Shown here: piece after piece, positions 23,625 through 35,500 of the stretch
Numbering within the stretch: position 1 is the stretch's first letter
Layout: every line of letters begins with the position of its first letter
Assembly (NCBI GenBank): GCA_029339195.1
Contig: JAPTJF010000032.1
Span: 183,590 to 247,589, forward strand
Origin: Micractinium sp. NFX-FRZ
Lineage: Eukaryota > Chlorophyta > Trebouxiophyceae > Chlorellales > Chlorellaceae
Direction: 5' to 3'
Length of the DNA stretch: 64,000 bases
Notes under the pieces: generated by a model
What the model saw: only the letters and a program-made list of their open reading frames with translations
Told to the model about the DNA's origin: nothing
The model's database searches: none
Made by a program: the position numbers and the translations under genes

Positions 23625-25829
23625 TCAGGGCGCATAGCCGGGCGCGGAGACACCTTCAGGGAGAGAGTCCCAACAGCGGCGGGCAGGCGGGCAGGGGATG
23701 GGAGGATGCATCAGCGCTGTGCCTGCTGTGCCCTGCAAACCCGGGGGCGTGTGCAACGTGGCGCTCCCCCACCCACCTCGTGGCATCACTCGTGTCTCTC
23801 TCTCTCTCTAACAAACGGCGATCCAAGAACCACCAGCGCTCCCCCCTCGCTAGCACTAGGAATCCTCATTCTCTCCACCCAGCGCCTCCCCCCAGCAGCA
23901 CCACCCGCATGCGGTCTTTGTCTCCTGAGCACCCAGCACTCCTTCTGCTCACCAAAGTATGGGGCAATGACCAGCACGGGCTGCTTGTACTCCACGGGGT
24001 CGCCCTCCTCCACCAGGAACTCAACCACCTCGCCCGCCTGCACAGCACAGCAGGTGGACAGCACAGCAGGCACAGCAGGCATGTCGTGAGCACAGCGTGA
24101 TGAGGCAGAGTGGTCGCCCTCCTCCGCCACGAACTCAACCACCTCGCCTGCTTGCGCAGGGGTCAGCATGACGTGGCACAGCAGGGGCATAGCGCAAGCA
24201 CAGCAGGCATTTGAGAGCTAAAGGGGCCGCCGCCAACACAGACTACCCTCATCCACCGCCCCCCTTGCCTGCGGCGCCTCCAGAGGCCAGTGGGTGCCCA
24301 GCTGCTCAATAAACGCCAGCGTCTGGCCCTTCTTGACCTGCGGGAGGCAGGACCATCACATGCACCGTGTGAGCATGCCAAATGAACCACACGTGCCCAA
24401 CCCTGCGCCCGTCTCCGACCTTGCGCATGAGAAGTGAGAAAAGGGTACACAGGGAGGTCCCACAAGCAAGCACGGAAGAGGCGGGCAGGCAGGGAGGGCG
24501 GGCAGGCATGGGAGGGCGGGCGTCCATTGGCGGGCGTCCATGCAGGCATACAGGGCGGGCGTGCAGGCAGGCATGCAGGGGCAGTGAAGCAAGCACATTA
24601 TGTCGCCTCAAGCCTCACCTGGTCGCCAACCTTGATCATCTCCCCCTTGCCGACCTGCTTGCCCTTCATGTACCGCCCGCGGCGCAGGATGCCGACCTGC
24701 CACAGCAGGGGACACGCAAGGGAGGGGAGAGAGGTTTCATGGCAGGGGAATCCAGCAGGCTCGCATCCTCGTCAGCACTCTGCAGTCCCCATAAATGTTC
24801 CCACAAAGGCGCCAGACCTTACAGGCAGTGGCTTGGCCCCTCCTATGTGACGTCATGACACCAGCAGCTCACCTTGTTGGCAGTCACGTCCAGCAGGCTC
24901 TCATCCTCATCAGTGGTCTCCACGGAAGCAGGGCTATATGCGGGGGCGGCGGGGGCGGGGGCGGGGGCCGCGGCCGCGGGCGCCGCCGCGGCGGGCGCTG
25001 CTGCGGGGGCGGCGGCCGGGCCGCCGGCGGAGCCGGTCAGGCTGCGGCGCACCCGCATCTTGAAAGACCCCATCTTGAGCTCCACCTCAGCAATGTCCGT
25101 CTCCTCGCACAGCACGGACAGCAGGGACTCCACCTGCAGCAGGAGGCGGGGCGGCAACGAAGGACAAATCGTGGGAGAGGTGAGGGCAGGGAGGTGCGGG
25201 TCGACGGGTGGGCGAGGACGGCTCGGAGCCGGAGCCGGGCCGTTGTGGGTGCTGCAGCAGGCTCCTGATGGAGGCAGGCTTGGTGCTTTTGCCAGAGCAG
25301 TAGCTGCCACGTGACAACATGCCGGCGCGGTGCACTGTGCTTGCAGGATGAGCGGCGCGCCGGTGGGACCTGCCAAGGCGCCCACGGCGGCTGCAGCCAG
25401 CCGTCTGTGGCGTAAGCTCTCTGCTTGCCTGCTGCGGGCTCAGGCCATCGTCCTCGCTGCCCTCCCACTCCTCCTCCTCCTCCTCCTCGCGCTTGTTCTT
25501 CTTCTCCTTCTCTGCAAGCGGGCCAGCCAGCGGGGGACTGGGGTTTCTGGCGGCCCCGAAACTGGCGGGGGGCGGGTGCTGCCGCGGCCGCTGCACGCCC
25601 TCGCTCCCTCCTTGCCTCGGGGCGCCCACCGGCGTTCCGCGCAAGCACATTTGTCATGCAGGTCCCGCTCACCCTGCTTGGAGCTGCTGGCCTCCACCTC
25701 CGCAACCGAGGCTCTGCAAGTCAGCTTGCGGGCCGGCACGGCGGCCGACAGCCGCCGGGGGGCGACCACTTGCCGAGAGCTGATCGCCCGGGCGCTGCAG
25801 CGAGCGAGGGAGAGCTGTGCGGTCGCCAT
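23625..25829 (-). CDS. BADC: biotin/lipoyl attachment domain-containing protein, plastid
   Basis: Non-biotinylated homologue of the biotin carboxyl carrier protein. In plants, BADC proteins replace the carrier in plastid acetyl-CoA carboxylase and lower fatty-acid synthesis. Seven exons join in phase (253 aa): 25829-25673, 25511-25429, 25133-24873, 24696-24619, 24337-24269, 24037-23953, 23653-23625. The N-terminus looks like a chloroplast transit peptide (MATAQLSLARCSARAISSRQ). A Lys/Glu stretch, a VESLLSVLCEETDIAEVELKM block and an Ala/Pro linker follow. The C-terminal domain reads VGILRRGRYMKGKQ, then GQTLAFIEQLGTHWPLEAP, AGEVVEFLVEEGDPVEYKQP and ends FGVSAPGYAP. The EAMKM-type biotinylation motif is absent: IEQLGTHWPLEAP stands at that turn, as in plant BADCs. 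Introns 2 and 5 have GC donors (CAG|gcaag). Confidence 0.9.
24108..24158 (-). repeat. Echo of BADC exon 6 start
   Basis: Encodes AGEVVEFVAEEGDHS against the genuine AGEVVEFLVEEGDPV, about 115 bp upstream of exon 6 within intron 5. It retains an AG before the copied codons and then diverges. Confidence 0.75.
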
Positions 25830-26597
25830 CGCGTTTTGGTGGGGAGACGCAGACCAAGTGGCCGGAACACTCCCGCTGCGCGCTGGCGAGTGGAAGACGG
25901 CGGTGAAAGAGATCCCGACACAATTGAGGGCGATCGGAGCCTTGGAGCTGTCCGCCGCTTTCCACGCATTATCCTGTCCCAGGACGGGGCCAGCGTGGGC
26001 CGCCCACCGTCGGTGCCGTCGGGGGTGCAATAGTAGTCACACACACCTGCTCTCTACCCCATGCATGCTATTACCAGCGTATGCCAAGGCCCCAGGTTGC
26101 ACCAATACATCAGAAGAGAACGTCCACAGCCCGCCAGCGCTGCCAAATCCAGACCAGACGCCCCGCTCGCATTTTGACTCGGCGCCGGCCATGCCCGCCA
26201 TTGCCCCTTTCCTGTTGTCCCTCTCATCTACTTGGTAGCAGTGCGTGTGTTTACACATGAAACATTACAGCAGAGGGGGGAGGGGGGCGTTCTTCTCGGG
26301 GCGGCTAGTACAAGTACTGAAGGGGAGGGTGGCCTCTGGACGGTGTTCAGAGGTTGCCTGCAGCCAGGGCGCGGGGAGGGGCAGCACGTTGCAAGGGTCA
26401 GGCACCAAGCACGGCAAAACCTGCATGTTCTATCCATCAGAAGAGCACCAGGAAATGGTGTTCAACAGAAGTGCCACGCAACAAGCTGCTGCAGGCCGCC
26501 TCCGAAATGCAAGCAACCTCTGCACAGGGCTGCCCCACCACCGCTGATCGCCGCCCAATGCCGCTCGCACCGCCGCCCAAACAGCCCCCACTCTCAC
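25830..26597. other. Intergenic region between BADC start and PsaK end
   Basis: Should hold the BADC promoter and the PsaK 3' untranslated region. Two TGTAA signals for PsaK (complement, 26251-26255 and 26265-26269) lie about 330-350 nt past its stop. No gene seen. Confidence 0.5.
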
Positions 26598-28131
26598 TCA
26601 CTCACCGGTGCCCTTCAGGCCCAGCACGATGCCCACACCCAGCACGTGGCCGAGCTGCAAGTAGGGATGTGTTTAGACAGGTGAGTGAGGATTGAGATCT
26701 CCCGACTGTGGAAGGGGCCGCTGGCGGGTCCAGATGTGTGCGCACGCATCTGCCCGCCGTGCAGGCCTCCCCTGCTGCCGTGCCGACATGCACGGCTGGC
26801 CCCCAACTCGTGCCAAGCATACCCACTCACCGCGCCAAGGGCCAGCACGTCAACAGCGTTGAAGCCTGCGGGAAGGCGGGTGGGGTGTCGGGGAGGGGGT
26901 CATGTGAGCGTGCATGTCCTTGAAGGTGAAAGCAACACCTTCATAATACAGCCCTGCTGCTCGACACGCTGCTGCTGCTGCTGAGCTGTGAGAAGGCAGA
27001 CAGCTGGCAATTGCCGATGCAACTGAGGGACGACGGCGAGTGTCGACCAGACCAGTCGAGCCCTTTGCCACGCATGCGCTACTCGCCCCACCACGTGCCC
27101 CCCGGCTCACCAGCGGGGTCGTTGGACATGAGGCCCGCCGCGTTCTCCTTGGGCAGCAGCTTCACACCCGCGTTAGTGTGGCGGGTGGAGGTGGGCGCCA
27201 GGCCAAAGCGGCCGGCCACCAGGGGCAGCATGGTGGACAGCACCATAATCTTTTTTGGGGGAGGGAGGGGGGAGGGTGAGGCAGGGTGAGAGAAGAGGTC
27301 GGGCTGAAGTTTGCCAGCAGGCAAACAGGATGGAAGCCAGGAGAGGAAGAGTGCAACACGGGTCAATGGAGGGGGCTGGCAGAGAGCCTGGCTGGGCAGA
27401 ACGTGCCGAGTCTGCAGCTAACAGGCTGCCGCCACGAGTTGGAACGGGCGCGGTAAACGCGGGGTCCTGCAGCGGCACATGGCGGCTGCACAGCTGCGGA
27501 GTACACTAATGCTGATTCTGGCTGTGCATACCTGGTTGGTGGTGCTGCCGAGGTAGTCGGCGCGCACGACCACGCTGCTGCGGCGGGCCTGCAAGTACCA
27601 AACAATGGCGGGAGGCAGAAGGAGGTCGGTCGCGAGACGAGCAGCACACCAGCTGCAGGGAGGAGCGGCGTCCAATCCCGAGCGGGCGGCGCAGAGTCCG
27701 CAGCACGCCAGGCTGCCACTATACTGTTTCGATAGCGGGGGGGCTGGGGGGGCACAGACTCACTCAAATTGAGTACATCTGCTGCACCATGCCCACACCA
27801 CCCTTCCTCAGGCTGCCGCAGGTTCAACCGGCGTGGTAGAGCGGCACCCCTGGGCGGCGGGGCCTGGCGCCTCTGCCCGGCTTGCTCGTGGCTGATTCCC
27901 CGGTGAACCATGGCCATCGCAGGCTGCCACCGCCCATAGGCCGCCATAGGCCCTCCATGCCGGCAGAGGACAAGCGATGCCCACAGGGTTGGGGTTGCTC
28001 GACCCTGCAGCAAGGCGCCGCCTTGGTGCCGTCAATGAGCCCGGATTGAACCGCAGACTTGCCTGGCGGGTCTGCACGGGGCGGGCGGCCACGGCCTGGC
28101 CCACGAAGCTCTTGCAAGCGACGGTCTGCAT
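26598..28131 (-). CDS. psaK: Photosystem I reaction centre subunit PsaK
   Basis: Small thylakoid membrane protein of photosystem I. In plants and algae it binds chlorophyll at the edge where light-harvesting proteins dock. Five exons join in phase (118 aa): 28131-28063, 27588-27532, 27249-27111, 26865-26831, 26654-26598. A transit peptide (MQTVACKSFVGQAVAARPVQ) is followed by VVVRADYLGSTTNQIMVLST. The conserved AGRFGLAP, the loop with SNDPAGFNAVDVLALGALG and the second helix HVLGVGIVLGLKGTG follow. Both helices and the intervening soluble loop match PsaK in length and order. The first intron has a GC donor (CAG|gcaagt). The gene is head to head with SSNA1, only 201 bp apart. Identification is firm. 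Confidence 0.95.
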
Positions 28132-28332
28132 GTTGAGGCCGGCTAAGGTGATGGGAGAGCTTGGCAAGCTAATGGGACAGGGGCGTGGCAGGGGGGCGGG
28201 CCGGGAGCGCCTACTTGATGGGGCTGCTCCGGGTGAGGCCCGATGCTGGTGCGCGCAGCACGCAGCAGGAGGAGTTGGTTTGCGTTTCTCGCTGCTTTCG
28301 GTGCTGATTTCAAACCAGTCTGAATTTTAACC
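28132..28332. promoter_or_regulatory. Compact bidirectional promoter region psaK / SSNA1
   Basis: Only 201 bp separate the divergent start codons of a photosystem I gene and a microtubule-associated gene. Both promoters and leaders must fit here. I cannot name a specific element. Confidence 0.55.
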
Positions 28333-29167
28333 ATGTCTCAGGGGGCCGCGACGTTGCAGGCTCAGTGCATCGAGCTGGTCCGCTGTGAGCTTGGGTCCGG
28401 CATGTTCACTTGCGGGGCTGACCGAAGGGGCAAGCGCCAACTCGGGTCGCCAACCAAAATTGATGGCCGCCCGGCATGCCGTAGCGCCGCCCTCCTGCTT
28501 ACCAGCCGCCGACACCGCACCTGACCGTGCCGCCACCGCCGCCGCCCACCTACCGCCCAGCGCCGCCGCCGCCGCCCACCCACCTGCCTGCAGGCCTGGA
28601 GGACCTGCGGCAGCAGCGCGGCACGCTGCTGGCCACTGCACGGGAAGAGGAGGCGGAGCGTGCTCGCCTGGCTCAAGACCTGGGAGTGCTGCAGCGGCGG
28701 GTGGCGCAGCTGGAGGCGGGGCTCGAGCAGAAGCGGGTGAGCAGGCGGGCAGCGGTGGCCAGGCTTGGAGGGAGCGGGCGCAGCACAGCAGCACTCTGCC
28801 AGGAACGGTTACCACGCACAGCCGTGTGTTCGGCCTCGTGCCAAGACTTTCTCTGCCTGCACTGCTCACCACGTAGGCCACAGTGCCGCACCATGGCACC
28901 CAGCCAATGCTTACATGAACGCCAACAGATGCATGCATCGGGGCTCAAACTTGCGCACTGTTCTGCACCCCCCGCCACCTCCAGGCCGCCAAGGAGGCGT
29001 TTGACCGTGTCATCTCCCAGACGGAGGCCAGCCTGCAGAAGATTGTGGAGAGCAGCTCCATGCTGCTCACTGTGGCCAAGCGCAGCGCGCAGGAGGTGGC
29101 CGCGCTCTCACCAATGCGGGCAGCAGGCGCAGCAGCAGGCGCAGCAGCAGGCACATGCATGACTTGA
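28333..29167 (+). CDS. SSNA1/DIP13 microtubule-associated coiled-coil protein
   Basis: Homologue of human SSNA1 (NA14) and Chlamydomonas DIP13, small coiled-coil proteins of centrioles, basal bodies and axonemal microtubules that help microtubule branching and cell division. Three exons join in phase: 28333-28384, 28594-28736, 28985-29167 (125 aa, close to the family's 110-120). The protein starts MSQGAATLQAQCIELVRCLE, matching the family's N-terminal ...ELVKCIE. It continues with a charged helix (REEEAERARLAQDLGVLQRR, VAQLEAGLEQKR) and ends with FDRVISQTEASLQKIVESSS, then MLLTVAKRSAQ. That is the diagnostic ETEA..KI.ESSQTLL..LKREA block. The tail is a short Ala/Gly stretch. Exon 1 is only 52 nt. 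Confidence 0.92.
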
Positions 29168-29508
29168 GTGCAGACAGCAGGCCGCGGGGCAGGCTGGCAA
29201 GTGGCAGCGCGGCTGCTGGTGATGCGCTGTTTCCTTTTGAGTGTGTCAGAGAGCGAGTGTCACAGAATGTGGCTGCAACACACAGGGTGCAAGGTGACGT
29301 CCCGACAGAAGGGGCACAATAGGTTATGTATACAGGGGAGGGGCCATTCACGAGATTGGTAGCCCTGACTTGGTTAAAAGAGGGGTTAGAGGAGGAGTGC
29401 ACTGCTACTTGGTGGGCGCTGCCAGTCTTGAGCGCCGCCCTTGGGCTCTGCTAACAGACCGCAAGCTACTCGTGCTGATCTTGCCGCTCAGCTTGCGGCT
29501 GCCCAGCT
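29168..29508. other. Convergent intergenic region SSNA1 / XDH
   Basis: Both genes end here. No gene or clear poly(A) motif is visible. Confidence 0.5.
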
Positions 29509-32500
29509 TCAGCAGCTGATCTTGGGCAGCATGTCCGGGGCGGCAAAGGGCGCGGTGACGTCGTCGGCGCACGCCATGCGCAGGCGCTCGGGTGTGGCGG
29601 GGAGGTCGAGGCGGAACCAGCCGGTGAGGCCCGCCTCTTCCCGGGCCGCGTAGCAGGCCTCCTTGAGGGCGGAGAACACGCAGGTGCCTGCGGGGGGCAG
29701 GGTGGTTGGGCATGGTGGAAATGAGGGGGGTGAGGAGGTGCGTATCAGGGCGCCTCGAGGGCGCAGAACACACAGGGGCCTGCGGGGGGCAGGGTGGTTG
29801 GGACGGCAGGCAGGCAGGGTGGTCGCGCAGGCAGGCAGGCCGGAGGCTGGGTGCGGGGTGTGGCGGACGGTGCAGGTGCGCTCAAATCGAAGTGGGCTGC
29901 AGTACACACGCCACACGCTGCCCGCCCCAGCCGTGCCTCACCCAGGAAGAAGGGCGGCTCCCCCACCGCCTTGCTGCTGTGCACCATGGGGGTGCGTTCG
30001 CAGGGGGCGTTGCGCAGCAGGGTGACCCGGAAGTCGATGGGGATGTCGTTGGCGGTGGGGATCTGCGCAGGGCGGTGTGGGGGTGGGGGTGGGAAGGGTT
30101 GCACAGTGAAGCCCTTGGAGACATCAAACCAACAACTTCCAGTGGAGACATAAAAAGCGCAAGACCGAATCTGCAGGGCTGTGCTCAGAGTAGTCGCGGT
30201 GTGCCTGCCCTGTGCAGTGTTGTGACATCCTCACCCTGGGAGGTGCCTCCCCCACACCTCATAGTGCCCACTGCCGGCACCCTCCCCCCCGCACCTTGTA
30301 CGTGCCCGGGCCGCGCGTGAAGAGCTGGCCGGGGCGCACCCACGTGTGCTCCTTGTCCCCCCACACCAGCTCCTCCAAGCAGCTCCACCCCATGCCCTGC
30401 ACAAAGCCGCCCTCCACCTGCAGGCACAAAGGGGGCGCACGCGCGTTGTTGGTGGTGGCTGTGCGTGGATGAATGGGCGGCGGGCGAGTGGTGTGGGCGG
30501 CCGTGGGGTGCCAGGGGCGGCTGGGAAGACAGCTCGGCAGGCAGTGAACAGCGCGGGGCTGCCACCCAGCGGGAAGGGTTGTCCGGCGGCACGAACATCC
30601 ACCTCCCGCAGGTGGGGCCCAGGCCAGCCACGCACCGCACAGCAGGGGGCGCAGCTCAGCCCAGCGCCCAGTCCCCCCGCCCACACACACACTTGCCTGG
30701 CCAATGTCGATGGTTGGGTTCAGGCTCTTGCCCACATCCATCACAATGTCGGTGCGCAGCACCTGCACAGGTGAAGAGCAGATCGTGAGGAAAGCAGCGT
30801 GAATGTGCGATGGCGGCATGGTTCGTTCTTCTTTGACTGCGAGCTGATCTGACTGCACCCCGCCCCAGCCCTCAATACCCCTGGGCGTATCCCGTCTGGG
30901 TGCCCTCGTTCACGCCTCGCCCCAGTCCCCTCCAAAACCCCTGCTCCGCTCCTCCCTACCCAACCATGCCCCATTCCACCCCACTCAACCTGCCCGGCTC
31001 CTCTGCCCACGCGTGCCCCGCTTCACCCTGCTCAATCCCAGGCCCCGCACACCTGGAAGTCGCCAGTCAAGGTGTCCAGCTCCACCTCGCTCACAGCAGC
31101 ACCTGCGGGCGGGGGCGGGGTGTGGCGCGGCATGTTCGGGAGCAGCCGGGGGCAAGGGCAAGCGGGCAGGAGCCAACTGCCCGGCCTCCCCACTCTTTAC
31201 TCGCTCCCACTGCTCGCACCCATGCATCACTGTGCAGCAACAAGTGCTTGAGGTGAGAGACCCCCATCCCCCGCCCCCGCCCCCAGCGCACCGTAGCAGA
31301 GGTAGTTGAAGGGCATATTGCCCCCAAAGCCTGTGATGTCGGGTGTGGAGTAGAAGCCGTGGGCAGACAGGTCCACACGATCCAGGTAGGCGGCCATCAC
31401 CACCTCCTGCAGTTGGGAGAACGCCGACAAAGGAGCCAGGACGTTACACAACCGCGCATTGCCGGTGCACGATGGAGGCAGAGGGGCGGGACGACATTGC
31501 AGGACAATAAGTAACTGTGCACTGCTTGTGCATGGTGGAGACCGAGGGGCGGGCACGGCGGCACGCGTGTGTAGGCGAGAGTTGCACAAGCACGTGCAAG
31601 CGTGCGGAAGGGCGGGCAAGCCGGCGTGCGATGCGCCCTGCACTGGTGCGTTGTGCCATCTTCCCTACACTGCTAACCCCCTGCACACGCTCACAACCGC
31701 CCGCACCTTGAAGCTCTTGTCGGGCATCTTGTCATAGAATGGCTGCAGCCGCGCCTTGAGCTGCTTCACGGCGTCGGCAGCAGCGGCGCCATACATGTCG
31801 GATGACGCCGAGGCGGCGGTGGGTGAGGCATTGGGCACCTTGTCTGCACAGGGCACGAAGGAGACGAATGTCTGAACACGCAAGAGCCACGCACAAGATA
31901 AAGAAGGGGGGGGCATAGATGCCTGAGGGCCGAGGCAGAGGTTGTGTCGGCCTCACCAATGAATGCCCCTCCCTCACACATAACCACACACACACACACA
32001 CAGTGCAGGCAGGCGCAACAGCAGGCAGCCCAGCAGCCCACCTGTGGCGGTTTCGGCGATGTACACCTGCTGCAGCGGGATGCCCAGGTCGTGCGCCACC
32101 ACCTGCAGCCAGGGCCAGGCAAAAGGCACTCAGCAAAGTGAGCTGAATGTGGTGTGTTGTGCTGCAATGGACAAATTGTGCGCAGGATGGGGTGTGTTGA
32201 GTTGCCCACCAGGGCTGGCTTGCCGTGGGTGCGATGCCCTGGTTGGCCCCACCACCGGCCTGCCTGTCCCCCGGACAGCACTGCAGCGACCATATCCTCA
32301 GCACCCTAAAAACGGGATGTGCGACCCGCCCCGCCAGAGCCTTGGTGTGCAGGCTGCCCCATCCCCTCACCCCAAGCCACGCCCATGCCAACTACTCACT
32401 GATCCCTTCCCCTACTTGCCCCCCAAGCGCACCTGCGCAACCTTGGTGTGCAGCCCCTGCCCCATCTCCACGCCGCCATGGGTCACCAGCACCGTGCCGT

Positions 32501-35500
32501 CTGCACACAGCACGGGGTGGGGGGTGGGGGCCACACAATGCGGAGGCTCAGCGCCCGGTCGCCAGCACGCGGCTGTGCCGCCCCGCTGCTTGATTGAAAC
32601 GCTGCTCTGCCCAACCCTTGTATGGGTACACCCCTTCACACACGTCCCTCTAGTATTATGACATCCACCCCACCCCACCTGTGTAGATGTGCACCAGTGC
32701 CCCTGCCTGGTTGAGGAACTTGGTGGTGAAGGAGATGCCAAACTTGGTGGGGGTGACTGCAATGCCGCGCTTGCGGAAGCGGTGCTCTGCGGAATTGCAG
32801 GTGGGAGAGCAGGCAGGCCATGGTGGGCACATCGCAAAGCGGTGCTCTCAGAGGGGGGGCAGGCCGAACATATCCAGAAGAGCATAATGCCATGGCGGCG
32901 CCGCAAGCTCCCTGAAGGCCACCGACGCCTCCCTGCATGACTTAAAGTCACTGACAAAGGGGGGAGGGGGGGGGGGGAGGAGACGCCGCCCCCCAAATCT
33001 CTTTCCATAAAAAACACGCATCCTGAAGCAGCCCCCTGACCTGCACAATACTCACTCACCTGCGTTGTAAGCCGCCACCGCCTCCCTCCGCGCCCCAAAG
33101 TCGCTGGACCTCAGCACCTCCTCCCAGCACGGCCGCGCCTGGCAGCCCACCAGGGGCTGCCCAAAGGGGGCCACGTCGCCCTCCTGCACAGGCGGGGGCA
33201 GGCCGGGCGGGACGCGGTGAACTTCAGGACAGGGGACACAGGTCAGAACGCAGGGCGGCGGTCCCGCAGCCTTGCTCTTGCACATCCCGCTTTTTCTCAA
33301 GTTCGGTGAACAGATATCCATGTGGAGGCAGGGCAGGCACTCTTCTCTCAACAACGACAACAACAACGACAACACGCCAGGTCACCATCAGGGCTCCACG
33401 TCCTCCGCTGGCTTGCCGCACCACACATGCTTGCATGCACCCTTCTTACAACAGCCTTTGGACGAAAACTTGGCACCTCTGAAAGCAGCGCCCACCTGGT
33501 ACATGTTCATCGCCTTGACCTCCTCCACCGGCTTGCCCACCGCCCGCGCCACCCGCTCAATGATGTGCTCCGCCACCACCATGCCCTGCACAGCATGGGA
33601 GGAGCACAGCATGCAAAGCAGGGTGAGATGGCGCTCAGCTGCTGGCACGGCGTGACGCGATGACACAGCATGCACGGCGTGAACGTCTCCAGCGCAGACA
33701 TGGCCGGGCGGGGGGTGGGGAGCACAGCATGGCAGGTCTTTGGTGCAAACATATCATTAAAAGGGTGGCGCGAAACAGCCGCGGTGGGTTTCCTTTGAGG
33801 AAGAGTTTGCAGCGCACCAAAGAAAGGTGATTGCTAGCACAAGCGCAGCAGGCATAGCAGGGCACAGCTGGACGTCCTCAGGTCACCCACAACACCCCAC
33901 CCCACCTGTGGCCCGCCAAAGCCGCGGAAGGCGGTGTGCGAGGGCATGTTGGTCTTGCAGATGTGCCCCTGCGCCCGCACCGCCTCCCACTTGTACACGC
34001 TGTCGCAGTGCATGAGGGCACGGTCCATGATGCCGTGGCTGCAGCGGGGGGGCACCATACAAGGGGTAAGTAGTGTCAACAACTGGTAGAGCATGAGGGT
34101 GCAGTCCGTAATGCCGTGTGGATGCGAGGGGGACAGAGGTGATGAGTGACAGGTGCACGGAGCGTAGTGGCCTAACAAAGGGGGTGCGCAGTGCCAGAAA
34201 GCAGTGTTGTGCGCAGGCAGCCGCTCATGCACGCCTGCCTGTGCAGACTTGCGCGACAGGCACAGCGCAGGCTGGCTGGCTGCCAGGCTGGCTGCGTGCC
34301 AGGCTGGCTGCGCGCGCACCTGAGGTCCAGCGAGTTGCCTGCGTTGCAGTACAGCTGCAGGTCCAGCGCCAGCAGCTTGCCCGCCTTGGTGAACCCAACC
34401 TGGCGCAGGTGGAGGGGTTTGGAGGGGAGGGGCAGGGGGCGGGAAGGCGCGCTGAGTGGGCAATCGCAGGCGGTATGAGAGGGTGCTGGGTCTGGGGAGC
34501 AAAGAAGCGGGGCTGGCCCCCTCTTGGGGAGCGAGCGCACCCCCTCCCCAACGAACATGCAATACAATGGGCCCACCCGGTGCTGGCCCCTGAACCGAAT
34601 CGTCTGCCCTCAAGACCACACAATCATGTACTGCGCCAGCGCCCACCTTGTACCGCCCCATGAATGCGTGGCGCTGCCCCGTGATCTGCATGTCCTCGTC
34701 ACGGTCCAGCACCAGGCTGCACAGTAGCGAGTGGGGGAGGGGAGGAATGGATGCCATAAGAAGAACAACAGATTCAAAGTGGTTGCACTGTGACCTGCAC
34801 ATCCATATCACGGTCTAGCACCAGAGCTGCAGGGTGGGGGGCAAGGTGGGGTGTGGTGAGGGGTGCAGGTGGGAAGTGAGGCAGCAATGCTGGGCGCAAT
34901 CACGGCACAGATGGCATGGCGGGCCGGCACAGAACACGGCATGCTAGGCAGCATGGCAACGAGCCCCCTGGGCGAGCCGCCCAGGCGGCGCACCGGCAGG
35001 CGCGGTTCAGGTGGTAGGCCGGGATGGCGCAGGCTGCGTTCACAAAGCCCGCCCGCGACTCCTTGCCGCCAAAACCGCCGCCTGCGACAAGGGGCAGGAG
35101 GACAGCGGAGATGGGGCGCGTCAGGGGGATCTGTGTGCCGTTAAAGGCGCAGGCGCTAGGCGCAGAGTCTTGTGCGTGGCACACCCCAAACCCACGCAGG
35201 CAATTTACACACATCTCGCGTGCCTCCCCTCCAACGCAGCCCCCCGCCTTCCTCGCCACCCAGTGGCCATGCCACCTCATCAACCGTTTCACCCCGCCGC
35301 TCACCCCACCAGCAGCCTCCTACAACACCCCACCGATGCCCCGTGCCACCCGCCCATGGCTCACCCAGGCGCTTGGTCCTGACCACCACCTTGTGCATGG
35401 GCACACCCAGCACGTGGCTGATGTACTTCTGGTGCTTGTCGGGGCACTGCAAGGGAGCACACATGAGGGGGACAAGGGAGGTTGGGGAGAAGGGGAGGCG

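Noticed and set aside
27820..27880. Possible tRNA (GGTTCAACCGG resembles a B box)
   Set aside because: No matching A box or cloverleaf pairing can be drawn; it lies in a psaK intron.
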